Below, piece after piece: positions 23,670 through 36,895 of a stretch of DNA of 64,000 nucleotides (position 1 is its first letter; the number at the start of each line of letters is the position of its first letter). This DNA is from Ambrosia x helenae. Lineage: Eukaryota > Streptophyta > Magnoliopsida > Asterales > Asteraceae. The stretch lies in contig CM061226.1 of assembly GCA_030844895.1 (NCBI GenBank), positions 117,042,574-117,106,573 on the forward strand, written 5' to 3'. The notes under the pieces were generated by a model. That model had not been told where the DNA came from and did no database searches. It worked only from the letters and a program-made list of their open reading frames with translations. A program made the translations under genes and the position numbers.

Positions 23670-24470
23670 ATATATTGCAAAGGGATTAATCCTACATGTC
23701 ATACTCTTATGCAATCCCTCTTTTGAGAAATGCCACATAGGATGTGATGTGGCAACTCTAAACCAATTAAAAAATAAATAAATATGATTTAACCTAATCT
23801 ATTATAATTTTTAACCTAATCTATTAAATACATAATCTACTAAATCTAAATATTAAACCTTTATTATTTTATCTCTCGTGTTTCCTCCCATAACTTTTAA
23901 ACGTTAATATCTTTTATATATGAGATTTTTTAAAGAAAAAAATTACACCAAATTAACGAGCGTTTTATTATCTTTCCAACGAGTACCATAGTGCTATATA
24001 AAAATCGGAGAAAAAAATGACTATTTTTTGTAACCCGACAAGTATTGTGTCGGGTTTGGGATTAGTTTAAAAAAAATTGTGGGTTTGGGTCGGGTCTGGG
24101 ATTAGGTGATACCCGACCCGATTACCCGAAACAACATACCCAAATACCCGAACTACATACCCGATCATATACCCGTGAATTTTTTAACACATCACATAAC
24201 CCTTAGACTAATGCGTTCGATATTTCAATAATTAACTTTTTTTTTCTTATTTCATGTTAGTTTTTTTTAGAATGATCGATTACAAACTTCCGAATTCATT
24301 TGTAATGACACTAGATTTATACCCCGGCACAGAGATTCGTTTTTTTATATTTGAATATGATAACTTATGGCAGAGATTTGTTTATAATAATAATAATAAT
24401 AATAATAATATATTTTATTATGTTATATTAGATATTTTTCAATCCGGGACGCTGCCGAGATAAAAACTAG
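23670..24470 (+). mobile_element. Non-autonomous Helitron, copy 3
   Basis: Ends with the hairpin-like TCCGGGACGCTGCCGAGA and AAAAACTAG before T. The shared Helitron core occurs at 23880-24030. A patch of GGGTCGGGT-type repeats at 24030-24180 looks like a secondary insertion. The 5' boundary is uncertain because it abuts the MITE. Confidence 0.6.
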
Positions 24471-25054
24471 TATGTATATATACCGAATTATGTCTTATTC
24501 CTAAGGAATCCCACTAGTTAATGATACATTATTAAACTAGTTTAAAATAGAACGTTTTGATGGCAGTAAAAAAAACATTAAACTAGTTTTGATACAAAAG
24601 ATATATGACATTTAAAAACTAAAAAAAAAAAAATTAAAAATTAAAAACTAAAAATCCTCCCAAGATTCTCACGTGTGGATCCAGCCATCCACCTCACCAC
24701 ACCACCACGTGCAAGTTGCAACCCCTCTCAAACCTTCAAAACGCAGTCGTTTCACATCAAACTCATTTGAAAACCTCCCTTCATCTCCCAACTTTACTTT
24801 CTTCATTCTTCTTCATCATCCCCCCTTCCTAAACCGCTTTTTCCCCACTCTCTCTCTCACACACCAACACCAAAAACACACACACAAACTAACCCCCAAA
24901 AGGTTTCCTTAATAATATCCTTCTTCACACTCAACCCCTCAATAATAATAATAATAACAATAATAATATTATTATTCCAATCCCTCTCCCCTCACATTTC
25001 CCGATGCAATTGCTCTGATGACTCATCTCTTTCACTTCCATCCATTCCTTCATA
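24471..25054 (+). promoter_or_regulatory. Promoter and 5' leader of the glycine-rich membrane protein gene
   Basis: Two palindromic G-boxes CACGTG lie at 24670-24675 and 24706-24711, about 385 and 349 bp before the ATG. They are classical bZIP/bHLH sites. They are followed by a C/T-rich leader with CT and CA runs and an AAT/ATT microsatellite near 24940-24976 that could fold back. A 79-codon open frame at 24673-24912 starts between the boxes but looks like translated pyrimidine-rich leader. Confidence 0.55.
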
Positions 25055-28000
25055 ATGACCAGACATCTGTTTCCTTTAATTATTTCTATTAATATTATTA
25101 TTATTGTTGTTGTAACCGTACCTATATCAGTTATTGGGACATCGGATTGGGATGATGATGATGATGATGAGTTCGGAATATTATTCCGACAGGACTACTC
25201 ACCGCCGGCGCCGCCACCACCGCCGCCGCACCCGCCGTCGGTGACGTGTACCGACCTAGGAGGAGTAGGTTCATTGGATACTACTTGTAAGGTTGTGTCT
25301 AGTTTAAATTTAACTCGAAATGTATACGTGGCAGGGAAGGGGAATTTTTATATACTTCCTAATGTGACTGTGAATTGTTCGGGTGCTTTCGGGTGTGAGT
25401 TCGGGGTGAATGTGACTGGTAACTTTAGTTTAGGTGAGGATGGAAGGGTGGTGGTTGGATCGTTTGAGGTAATAGCGATGAATGCGGTGTTTGGGGATGG
25501 GTCGGTTGTGAATACGAGTGGTTTGGCTGGTGATCCGCCGGAGCGGACGAGTGGGAGGCCGCAAGGGGTGGATGGAGCGGGGGGAGGGTATGGGGGGAGA
25601 GGGGCGGCGTGTGTGGTGGATGATACGCAGGTTGCGGAGGATGTTTGGGGCGGTGATGCGTATGCGTGGTCGAGTTTTGTGAGGCCTTTGAGTTATGGGA
25701 GTAGAGGGGGGAGTACGAGTGAGGAGGTGGATTATGGAGGTGGTGGCGGTGGGAAGATTTCGGTGGTTGTTAATGGTAGTGTTGAGATGAATGGTTGGTT
25801 ATTGGCGGAAGGTGGAGATGGGAGTCCGAGAGGAGGTGGTGGTTCGGGTGGGAGCGTCTACATACATGCTTATAAGATGTAATCTCTTTTTCCTTTTTTT
25901 AATAACGGTTTATATGGTATGTATCTAGATAGAATACATTGCATAGGTAGCATTGTAGCAAGTGATATATATATTGCTGTTTTATGCTGTTTGGACATGA
26001 ATTGTTTGTAGCTTAGTGATATGTTAAGTTGGATGTCTCCATTGAAGTAGTCTTATGAAGAGCGATTTTTTATTAGTTTTTATGAGCAATTAGATTCTAT
26101 CACTTTGTTTCTTAACTTCATACATGATATTTTGAATTACAAAGTGTCACTTCCAATAAAATATGAATGTCATTTTTTATGCAATAACCCTATGCTTTAG
26201 TGAACAAGTTACATGGATTCATTCTGTGGCAATATTATTGTTCATCATTAGGAAATTTGCATTGAAATCCTTGCCCCGTATTATGGCTTTTGCTATCTGT
26301 CTGAACTATGATAAGTAACATAATAACTTAGAACAAAAAAGTTGGTGATATATATATTATTGGGATTTTCTTGATAACCGGCGAGTCCCGACTCACTAAT
26401 CTTGGCGTTGGAAAGATTTTGGGTTTAGGGTTTAGACTTGCTAATCCTGGAGCCTGGAGGTGGAAAGGATTTTGTACTTCTTTCTACCTAAGAGGATAAA
26501 AGATTTTGTTATCGGGAATTGCTCACTACTTCTCTTCTATTTCTTAGTAATCTAATATCTTTAATTAACTTTTGATGACATTCCAAACACGAAATCTGTG
26601 ATTGTTAACCTTGCTCAAAAGTCATAAGCACCATGGCTACCATCACAAAGAGGAATCATTTTATTTTTTACTTGGCTGACAATGTTTTCGTAAGGGCCTT
26701 TATTTTATTTTTGGTTACTCAGAATTTGGATTCTATGTAGTAATGTTTTTGTGGGGTTGTTTTTTAGCTTATGAGCCAATACCATATCCCATGAAGCATC
26801 AATAGCCAAAAGAGAAGTAGTCTTAATGGTATTAAAGGTCTAGTAATCCAAGCAACGATTCTTTAAGTTCTTAAAGAACTGTGGTGCCTAAGTGGGTGCA
26901 ATGTCATAAAACATAGGTAAACCGTAAACGAGGGTAGGTACACTAGACTACTTAAGAAGCAGAAGATGGTGTTTGACTAATAGTTCTTATCCAAAATACT
27001 GGTGCTCACTGTTTCTAGTCATATCAGTTGACTGTTTACATGGATTCTGATTGTTGGAAAAATATATATATTTTCTCTGCAAGGAGTGTTGCTTTATTAA
27101 ATATCTGTAATGTGTATGAGGAAGTGGACACGTAGATGATGATGTTCCTCATGTTAACTATAAATATTGTTTTGATTACTTGTACACATTTTTATCATAT
27201 TTTTCTACATTTTATTATATTTTTTGAATGTATCATTCGTGTGTAAAACATTAACATGAAACATATAATATCCCCCTTTCCCTCTTAGTATGCCTCAGAA
27301 GAAGCGCCCCTGTATCTAGTATGGTAGTTTGTCAATCTATTCTTCTCATATTACCCTTCTTGAGTCCCGGTGCTTGGTACTGCTTTTAAGAATGTGAAGT
27401 TGAAGATAGCAGTTAGTTTTTGAAGTTCAATAACTGATCATGCCTTTTGAAGTAGGTGAATTCTTATATTGTGTGTACAGTCTGACTTAATATTAATCTG
27501 AGCTTCTTGTGCTGAAGTGCAGGACTGGAAGTGGCATGATAAGTGCTTGTGGAGGTAATGGCTTTGGTGGTGGGGGCGGAGGAAGAATTGCTACAGATGT
27601 GTTTAGCAGACATGAAGACCCTAAAATCTTTGTACATGGTAGGATTTTTATGTTCTTGTTCTGTCTAGAATGTATGAGCTATATCTCTTTTATCTGCATA
27701 TCTTATAGTTTCACAATCACACTTAAAGCAAAACGTAGAACTGTATTATACGCTTCTTGTAGTTCACAATGTAAAAGTGGCTCTCAATTGAACGCCTTCA
27801 CACACACACACATCTATATATATGTGATTATATATATTGAAAATATTTGATTTAGCTGACAATTGAGCTCCGTTCATTTACAAAACGAGCTTACGAGCCG
27901 ATTTTGTGCGAGCTTTTCTTTATCATTTTTCAAGCGACGAGCCATTTGAACATCTCTAGTGTTGATTAATGCAGCCTTCTAGCTACATTTAGTCTTATAT

Positions 28001-31000
28001 TACGTGTTAATACTCCTTGCAGGTGGTAGTAGTCTTGGCTGTCCATCAAATGCGGGTGCTGCAGGAACTTTTTATGATGCTGTGCCCCGAAGCCTTATAG
28101 TTGATAATTTAAACATGAAAACTGACACAGACACACTTTTTATGGAGTTTCCATACCAGCCTCTTTTGACAAGTATTTTCATTCGAAATTCTGCTAAGGC
28201 TGCAGTTCCCTTACTTTGGAGCCGTGTTCAGGTCAGTAAAATATATGTTCAAATGCGTAATGATTGCATCATATTTGTACCTTCTTTGGTTTTACTATTT
28301 TAATTTAGTTTTCTTACAATATCTCATGTGTTTTATCATGGATGAACATACATGTATTATCAACTTTTATTTATTATGTGTTTTATTTAGGTACAAGGCC
28401 AAATTAGTCTCCTGGATGGAGCTATCTTGAGCTTTGGGTTGGCTCATTATTCTTTATCAGAATTTGAAGTCCTTGCAGAAGAGCTGTTGATGAGTAATTC
28501 TATCATAAAGGCAAGCAACTAGCCAACTACTTTATTTAACTTCAACCTTAAATTTTGCCTAGCGTTATTTGCAACATTTGAAAATTGTCCTGCATCTTTT
28601 AGTTCTTCCTTGCTTCACAAAAACATTAAAAAAATATCTTCGGGAGATATATGGTTGTCCATAAGTGTATATGTTGAAACCAATGTTCAGAAATCAGAAC
28701 TTTACCATTTTAATAGGTAAAATGGATGAATATTTAGGTGGTGTTTGGGACAGTCTTGTTTCCTCCCTTAAAATAGTTTGTTATTTTGTTAATGAGCTCA
28801 ATAAGCTCTTTTGAATAAGCACCTCCAACTTGGGTTTTTTTTAAAACAGCTTAGTTACCACAAATAAACTGATAGGTATAAGTTGTTTGGCAATACAAAG
28901 TGTTATTGCATATAGATAATGCATCAAGTTAATAAGCTGTGTAAATAAGCTAAACACAAAGCCCTCTAACATTCTAATTGTTTTACTAACAAGCTTCTGT
29001 TTTCATGTGGGAAACTGGGAATATTAGAGATAAATATGCTCTCTCTCTTTAAAAATTTTTGGGTAATAGGAAGTAACTCTAGACTTCTAGTTTTAGCAAT
29101 TAACTTATTACAATTTCTTACATCATACAGTCATGCAAATGGTGTTTGAAGTTACCATTCGTCTCTTTACAAAACAACTTTAATGGTTGTGGTTCTTTGA
29201 CTCTGATAATGGTTGTGTTTGAACATATATTTTACTGACCTAAAAGTAGGACGATAGTCACATAAATCGCTAATGTTGCCACAATTTTCGATTTAGTTCG
29301 TTCGTACCAATTCGTGGTACATTCGCGTACCCAGTTCGCTCGTGATCACGTTTCCGAGCATTAATATGGCATTCCAGGAAAGGAAAAAACATGGTATGGC
29401 CATGTTGCTTTTTCTGTGAAACCAAAGGTACAATTCATGTACAAGACATGAAATCCAAGATTTATGCTCAAGAATGGAGGTGAAGATGAAGATGAAGAAA
29501 CTAAACCTTACCTGTGAGTGTGACAATGGTGAAGAACGTGATGAAGATGAAGGTCAAATGGTCAATTGAAGATGACGGATGTTTTTTTTTGTTGTATCTT
29601 TTTTAACCTAAAACCCTCCTATTAAGTTACACATTTCAACCTCAATGTTTTTGTTTTTATCAATTTTAACCTAGAAGGTTTTTTTTTTTTTACTAAGTTA
29701 CACATTTTATAATATTTTTGTTTTTTTTTTTCAATTTGTACCTAAAACTTTTTTTTATTAATTCATTTAGAGTTGTGCTTTAATATGCTTATATAATTTT
29801 TTATGTTGTAGATAGAGGTAATTTATAGTTAAACTGGTACATCGTACCGTAGGGACCCGAAATGAACCTACCCCGTATCGCACCGAATTTTAGGGACCTA
29901 GCGAATTGCGATCCCGTACCGAGCGTAATGCGAACCATGTGACTATGAGTAGTACAAGCTTGATCAAAATATGTTTAAATTAAATTTGGAAATGAAAGTG
30001 AATCTTGGATGAAAGATCAACGTAACTGCATAGAAACTGCTTCACTATGGTAGCTGAAGTCGTATGTTTCAAGATAATATATCTATTGATGGGCGTGGAA
30101 TTGTGTAAATTTAGTCATATACTCATATCACCCATGCACTTGTGAACGGGCTGCTTGTGTTAGGCTTTCTAACTGGTCAAACTGGTAAAATATAAAGGAG
30201 GCAGGTCAAATTTGTCAACATTTCCCCAAAGTTTACTTTTAAACCAGAACAATTTTTTCAGACTTGTAGTTTTTTTTTTCTTTTTGTATGTTGTAATTTT
30301 TTCTAACATATTTGACGAAGTGGTTGGTTATAAAAAAATGTAGACCTGATATTTCGGGTTATACCAACTCATTCTGACCGGTATCAAAATCCTTTTGATC
30401 TGAAAACAATACTTGACCCGCCATTTTGCCTGTTGACGCCATAGTTTTGATATTTACAGGTTTATGGTGCTCTGCGTATGTCTGTAAAAATGTTTTTGAT
30501 GTGGAATTCACAGTTAGTTGTTGACGGTGAAGGGGATAGGAATGTAGGGACCTCAATTCTTGAGGCCAGCAATCTGATTGTTCTCAAGGTACTTAGAAGA
30601 CTTTGATTTGCCATTTTCCATGTCTTTTATTGAACTCTTGTGACTAACCGCACACTTGTTTCGCAGGAATCTTCTACAATACATTCTAATGCAAATCTTG
30701 AGGTTCGTGGCCAAGGTTCATTAAATTTGTCAGGGCCAGGTGACTGTATTGAAGCACAACGATTGGCTCTATCACTGTTTTATAGTGTCAATGTAAACAT
30801 TTACATCTTTTTAAACTTGTTTGTATTTATTTTGATCTAAGAATGTCACATATGAATTAACACTGGAAAAAACCACGTGTTGTTTGAAGGTTGGTCCAGG
30901 TTCTATTCTGCGTGGCCCCTTAGAAAATGCTACAACGAATGCTGTGTAAGTAGATTTTGTTGTAGTCGTTTTTTCTCAGCCTCAATGTACTTCATTCTTG

Positions 31001-34000
31001 GTTTACTGAATGTGAGGAAACATTGAAACCCATATAATACTTCTATTAAATTACGTGAAATGTTATTATGTTTGATATACCAGGACACCGAAATTGAATT
31101 GTGATCTTCCACAATGTCCGGACGAATTACTTCATCCACCTGATGACTGTAATATGAATGCTTCATTGGCCTTCACTCTTCAAATATGTCGTGTTGAGGA
31201 TATCCTGATTGAAGGCCTTATAAAAGGGTCTGTTGTTCATTTCCATAGGTCAAGGACTGTTACTGTTCCCTCTACGGGTATGGTCAGTACATCTGAGATG
31301 GGTATGCTCACAGACTTAAATATAGTATTACTGGAAGTTCCTCACTTTTAGTAAATGGATGTTAAATGTTTCAATATGAGAATTTTGTTTCTTTACAGGT
31401 TGTACGGGTGGTGTTGGTAGGGGCCAGTTGTTAAGCAATGGGATTGGCAGTGGGGGAGGGTATGGTGGTACAGGTGGACATGGTTGTTATGGTGGGACAT
31501 GCATTGAGGGTGGTCTTCCATATGGTGATGCTGATTTGCCTTGTCAGCTAGGTAGTGGAGGTGGAAATGATAGCATTGCTGAGTCAACCGCTGGTGGTGG
31601 TGTTTTAGGTGTGTGCAAGTTGTTCATCCAGAACTTTTTACTTACTAATTATCTTTATTTGTGCATAATTTACAATGTATTGTGTAGTAATTGGTTCACT
31701 GGAGCATTCAATATCGAGTGTGAGTGTTGATGGATCACTTACTGCTGATGGAGGAAGTTATGGAGGCAAGAACGCCAACAATCCGTATAATTTTTTGGGT
31801 GGTGGATCTGGTGGCACTATTCTTTTGTTTGTGAATTCTCTGTCTGTTGGTGAATCTGGAGTTCTTTCAAGTGGTGGTGGTTATGGTAATCCAAACGGTA
31901 GTGGCGGCGGAGGCGGTGGAAGAATCCATTTTCATTGGTCACATATTACAACTGGGGAAGTATATCAACCAGTTGCTAGTGTCAAAGGGAACATATCAAT
32001 TGGGTTCGTGTTTCTGCTTGTTTTTTTAAACTATAATATGGAAGATTAGGATTCAAATCACTTATCAAAGTTTTATATGTATGAATGTGAAGCATAAGAT
32101 GTGCTCCTAAGTTTGATAGTAAGCTTTTTTTCGCATTTAAAAATACATGATTTTATGTTGCTTGATAAATAATGAAATATGTCGCTCACGTGCCAGTATA
32201 CAATCCCCAAGGTTTTGTGTCTTTATCTTAACTCTGCCTGTTCATAGTTTTATGTATCTGATAAATGTTTATTATACGTTGATAGCAATGTAGGCTTATG
32301 TTTGGTCTTGTTCAAATAATAAAAACGTTTACAATGATTAATTTAGTTTGGGTTTTCTAGGTTTGGAGAAAACACCAATATTAAGAACTGAAGAGAAGAA
32401 AATTAAAAAAAAATGCAAAAAGTGAATATCCCTGTTGGTGTTAAGACAGGAACCTATTGTTACTTGTTTTGTTTATTATTATGAGCGTTAAGCAATCTTT
32501 TGTTGATTTAAGCCTAATGACATACTTACTTAAACTTCCAAGTGATAATCTTTATTATGAGCATTAAGCAATCTTGTGTTGATTTAAGCCTAATGACATA
32601 ATTACTTAAACTTCCAGGTGATGATCTTACTTTAACCTTACGTGTATTTGGATTATCATTTACAATAGAAGTTGACAAAAAGACACTAATGAAGATAACA
32701 AGTTATTTAATGTCTTATTATGGATTTTCTAATGTCTTAAGATTAATGTTTATTACAAAATTACTTCTGAATAACATCAACGTTTGCTATTGTTATAGGG
32801 GTGGGCTTGGTGGAAATGATGTTGGTGCCGGAGAAAATGGAACTGTCACTGGCAAGTCTTGCCCTAAAGGGCTTTATGGGATATTTTGTGAGGTAGTTTA
32901 GTGCTTTCCCACTTGGGATATATCCATTGTTTTTTATTAAGTAGTGTTATTACGTATTCATAACAATACCTTATTTCGTTTATAACCTTGTTACATCTAG
33001 ATACTAGATTTGTGACTTATTTGTTAAATATCTATTTTCATTAGCTTGAAATGCTGAACTGAGAGACCTTTTGTTTTGTACAGGAATGCCCTCTTGGTAC
33101 CTACAAAAACGTGACAGGATCTGACAGGTCTCTGTGTTTCCAGTGTCCATCCAATGAGCTTCCTCATCGTGCTCTTTATGTCCCTGTTCGAGGTATGATC
33201 TACTGCTGATTTTGTATGATCGTTTTTTTGAACTTCAGTTATGAAGTTTGATGTAACTCATCAATGCTGATTTGTCACAGGGGGGGTAGCTGAGACACCC
33301 TGTCCTTACAAATGTGTTGCAGACAGATATCATATGCCAAATTGTTATACGGCTCTTGAAGAGTTGATTTACACATTTGGTGGGCCTTGGTTATTCGGTC
33401 TACTTCTATTGGGCCTTCTCATCCTATTTGCCCTTGTGCTTAGTGTTGCAAGAATGAAATTTGTAGGGTTTGATGAGTCACCCGGCCCTGCTCCTACTCA
33501 ACAAGGATCTCATTTGGATCATTCTTTCCCTTTCTTAGAATCACTAAATGAGGTTTTTTCATGAACTAATCAGAGGTCTTCTACGTACCAGTGTAATAAT
33601 GTTCTTATTATAATTATTATACATACCGGTTTTTCAGGTTATGGAAACTAACAGAGTTGAGGAGTCACAAGGTCATGTTTATAGGATGTACTTTATGGGT
33701 CTAAATACTTTCGGTGATCCTTGGCATCTTCCTCATACACCTCCTGAGCAAGTGAAAGATATTGTGTAAGTTCCTTTATTATGTTTGTTACTTTTATCTG
33801 TTCTCTATATTTTGTGGTGGTGATATTCTAAGATTAATTAATCGAACCTGCAGATATGAAGGGGAATTTCATGGATTTGTTGATGAGATCAATGCGTTAG
33901 CCACTTATCAATGGTGGGAGGGATCAGTGTACAACATTCTTGTTTTTCTTGCTTATCCTCTTGCATGGTCATGGCAACAATGGAGAAGGAAGATGAATTT

Positions 34001-36510
34001 ACAAAGAATACGTGAATTTGTTAGATCTGAATATGACCATGCCTGCTTACGTTCTTGTCGTTCACGTGCTCTCTATAAAGGACTTAAGGTTAGGTCTTTT
34101 TTTCTAATCTTATTACTTCTTTAAGAAAAAAAACCCCTAAAATCATGGATATTTCTTGAATGTGTAGGTAGCTGCAACATCTGATTTAATGCTAGCATAT
34201 GTGGACTTTTTTCTTGGTGGTGATGAACAGAGAATTGATCTCCCCCCGCGGCTTCATCATAGATTCCCATTGTCTCTATTGTTTGGTGGTGATGGAAGTT
34301 ACATGTCACCTTTCTCACTACAAAGTGATAATACCATTACTACCATAATGAATCAGGTTTGTTATTTCGCCCTGAACAACTTTCTTCTAAAATTGCAAAT
34401 TCAAGACATTTATATAGCCGACTCTAGCAATGTAAAAATGATCAAGTCGAATGGGTCAAGCGAGGTTGGGTTGAACTCTTTTTTGTTTAGCTAATTACCC
34501 TTTCACAATGTTCTTTCAGGCTATGCCTCCTACCATTTGGTATCGGTTTGTGGCTGGCTTGAATGCACAATTGCGGTTGGTTAGACGGGGTCGACTCAGA
34601 GCTATGTTCCGGAATGTGGTTAAATGGCTAGAAACATATGGCAATCCTACTTTAACGATTTATGGTGTACGTGTAGATCTTGCTTATTTTGAAGCTACAA
34701 ATAGTGAATATTATCAATATGGACTAGTTGTATCTTCTGTTGATGAACCTGAATTTATTTCCTTTGAGAATAATGACACAACTACTAAAGAGAGCCAACA
34801 GGCAAGGTAAGCAAGTGTATCATAAATATGTATTTTTCATTAGCATAATTATGTTTTAAATAATGAACTCACTTATCGTCGATGTTAACCGATTTCTGCT
34901 AGTGATCATCCGGTACCTTCTCTTGCTGTCAGTAATGACAATGGTCCAGCCAATAATTCAAGAGAATTTACAAGCTTAATTCAACACAGAAATTCCGAAA
35001 AGAATACAATACAAATGGGGAGTTGTGGTAGGATTTTAGATCTTAACAGTTTGCTAGATTTCAACGAAAAGAGAGATATATTATTTCCTTTCTCTTTTGT
35101 AATTCACAATACAAAACCTGCTGGCCATCAGGTCTTTTCTCTACCCCTCTCCTTATGTGTAGCCGAGTAGGTGTTTGGCATGTGTTGACTAAAATTTTTG
35201 AACAATGTGTTGATGGTTGTTGGTGCAGGATCTTGTTGGGTTGGTGATCTCAATGCTACTACTAGGAGATTTTATATTAGTTTTACTTACCTTACTCCAG
35301 TTATATTCAATTTCATTTGTGCACGTGTTTCTTGTTCTCTTCATACTGCCACTTGGGATATTGCTTCCATTTCCAGCTGGGATTAATGCTCTGTTTAGTC
35401 AAGGACCCAGGCGTTCTGCAGGCCTATCTCGTATGTATGCTCTCTGGAACATGACATCCTTTGTTAATGTGGTATGTTTCCTAAAAATAGTATATTTTCT
35501 TGAGCCATAAAACTTGTATATTGTTAGTCATACATGTGTATAAAGTTATTCTGTTCTTACATGGGATCAAGTGGGAACCTTACTACACCAGGCTCACCAC
35601 TTCTTGGATGCGGTAAATGGGTGGCTGTTGTCAGCTTGGGTTGACCCTCTTGACAGTTTTTCTCTCTCACCCTTTTTTTCACAAATGACTACCAGAACTA
35701 TACATGCTTACTAGTAAAACAGTAATCTCTTTTTTTTTCTTTTCTTTTTTTAATAATGTGATTTAGGAGTTTGTAGGCATAATAAGTACACTTTTGGCTG
35801 ACTTTTGTGATGTGTTCGGTGTGTACTGTTTTTAACCAAGTTTTTAAATTATACCTATGCGACTGGTTGATGATTATATGCAGCCTAAATCGGCTCAGTA
35901 CTATGTAAATCTGGGAGGCACCAGAATCGGTCATAATGAGTGCCTTTTTGTAGGGGCGAAACAGGCCAGGTCAAATCGACTTTTATAGCTGTCAAATATG
36001 ATTACGGTTTTGGATAATAATATAAAATACAATGATTTAGGATGTTTTATGCAACAGAATACTTGACCCGTTTCCTCTTTAGTCCTTAATTTACCCACTT
36101 GACCCATTAGAAATGATCCATAACTCAATTCTAAGTAAACACGTCAAATTGGCCTTCCTTTGTAATGTCTAAATTTCCACTTCTACCATCTTTCAGGTGG
36201 TTGCCTTTATATGCGGTTATGTTCACTACTACAGTCAGCACAGTACTAAATTCCCAGACTTTCAGCCATGGAACATGTGAGTAAAACTTTGGCAGCCTCT
36301 TATATATATTGGAACACAATAAGGTGTTGTTTGTCTTGACATTTTGGATGTTTATGATGCAGGGAGGAAAGCGAGTGGTGGGTTTTCCCGGTTGCACTTG
36401 TTTTGTGTAAATGCATCCAAGCATGCCTTGTAAATTGGCATGTTGCTAATTTGGAGATTCAAGACCGATCGTTGTATAGTAATGATGTTGTGGCATTTTG
36501 GCGATCCTGA
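25055..36510 (+). CDS. Large glycine-rich multi-pass membrane protein with Cys-rich ephrin-receptor-like segment
   Basis: Exons: 25055-25878, 27523-27638, 28023-28231, 28391-28510, 30460-30588, 30667-30792, 30890-30945, 31084-31301, 31399-31608, 31688-32003, 32799-32892, 33084-33192, 33281-33552, 33638-33765, 33854-34088, 34168-34356, 34520-34806, 34903-35131, 35229-35471, 36197-36276, 36363-36510. They total 4338 nt in one frame, 1445 residues. Order: a signal-anchor-like stretch (about 5-27), an acidic run, a proline run, then a long extracellular-type region with GGGGSGG-type glycine blocks and many N-x-S/T sites. A Cys-rich segment follows (CPKGLYGIFC, ECPLGTYKN; about 775-860), then a membrane helix (about 880-901), a cytosolic-type domain and further hydrophobic helices from about 1290 to the end. 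It matches the conserved plant family of Arabidopsis At5g11700/At4g32920, often labelled ephrin type-B receptor-like. Its function is unknown to me. Intron 4 (28511-30459) has a GC donor. Confidence 0.93.
29253..29946. mobile_element. Inverted-repeat element, possibly Mutator-like, in intron 4 of the membrane-protein gene
   Basis: Ends ATAGTCACATAAATCGC and, complemented, ATAGTCACATGGTTCGC form inverted repeats. Nine-bp flanks AAGTAGGAC and GAGTAGTAC match at 7 of 9 positions, which would fit a decayed Mutator-type duplication. The inside holds GTACC/GGTAC and TTCGC words repeated on both strands and no supported gene. Confidence 0.5.
32478..32629 (+). repeat. 76-bp tandem duplication in intron 10
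   Basis: Two adjacent copies of a unit containing TTAAGCAATCTT and TTAAGCCTAATGACATA differ at only a few bases. This is a simple local duplication, roughly 170 bp upstream of exon 11. Confidence 0.85.
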
Positions 36511-36792
36511 GACAATATCTTTTTGCTCGTTTTGACAGCATGGATATTTTGGGGATTTTTAATATAGCTGACACAGATATACAGAGAAAGAAAGATGTGT
36601 TTTAGAAGGTAGAAAGTGTGTAACTTGAATCAATGCTGAAAAATGTAGGTTGATGTTTGTGTGTGTATATATATAAACTGGGGCAACTCCCACATACTTT
36701 ACAAACCGAAAAGATAAAAGAGAGAATATGATGAATCATTCTTTTCTTGTTCCTTTTATGGTTCTTGTTGGAGACAACTCCCTCTTTTACGC
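36511..36792 (+). other. 3' flank of the membrane-protein gene
   Basis: Probable 3' UTR after the TGA. It contains a TG/TA run at about 36660 and no coding sequence. Confidence 0.5.
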
Positions 36793-36895
36793 TTTTGCAT
36801 TGAAGGCGATGAGAGGATACTTGTGTAAGGAGTATGCGTCTCTGTGGAAGCCTTGATTCTTATATATGGGGACCTTAGTGCTACATAACTTGTCT
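36793..36895 (+). pseudogene. Kinase fragment (kinase/PP2 family)
   Basis: The DNA closely parallels 51344-51446 of the intact kinase exon: CTTTTGCATTGAAGGCGATG, then GAGGATACTTGTGTA and GGAGTATGCGTCTC. A stop and a one-base insertion break the reading of ILVYEYASRGSLDSY. It covers only the hinge region between the two kinase lobes. Confidence 0.75.

Noticed and set aside
24673..24912. 79-codon frame before the membrane-protein start codon
   Set aside because: It is a translation of pyrimidine- and CA-rich leader sequence and begins inside the promoter region. A uORF role cannot be supported without transcript starts.
27053..27256. Possible solo Copia LTR in intron 1 of the membrane-protein gene (TGTTGG start, CATTAACA end)
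   Set aside because: No target-site duplication and no second copy to compare; boundaries rest on end words only.
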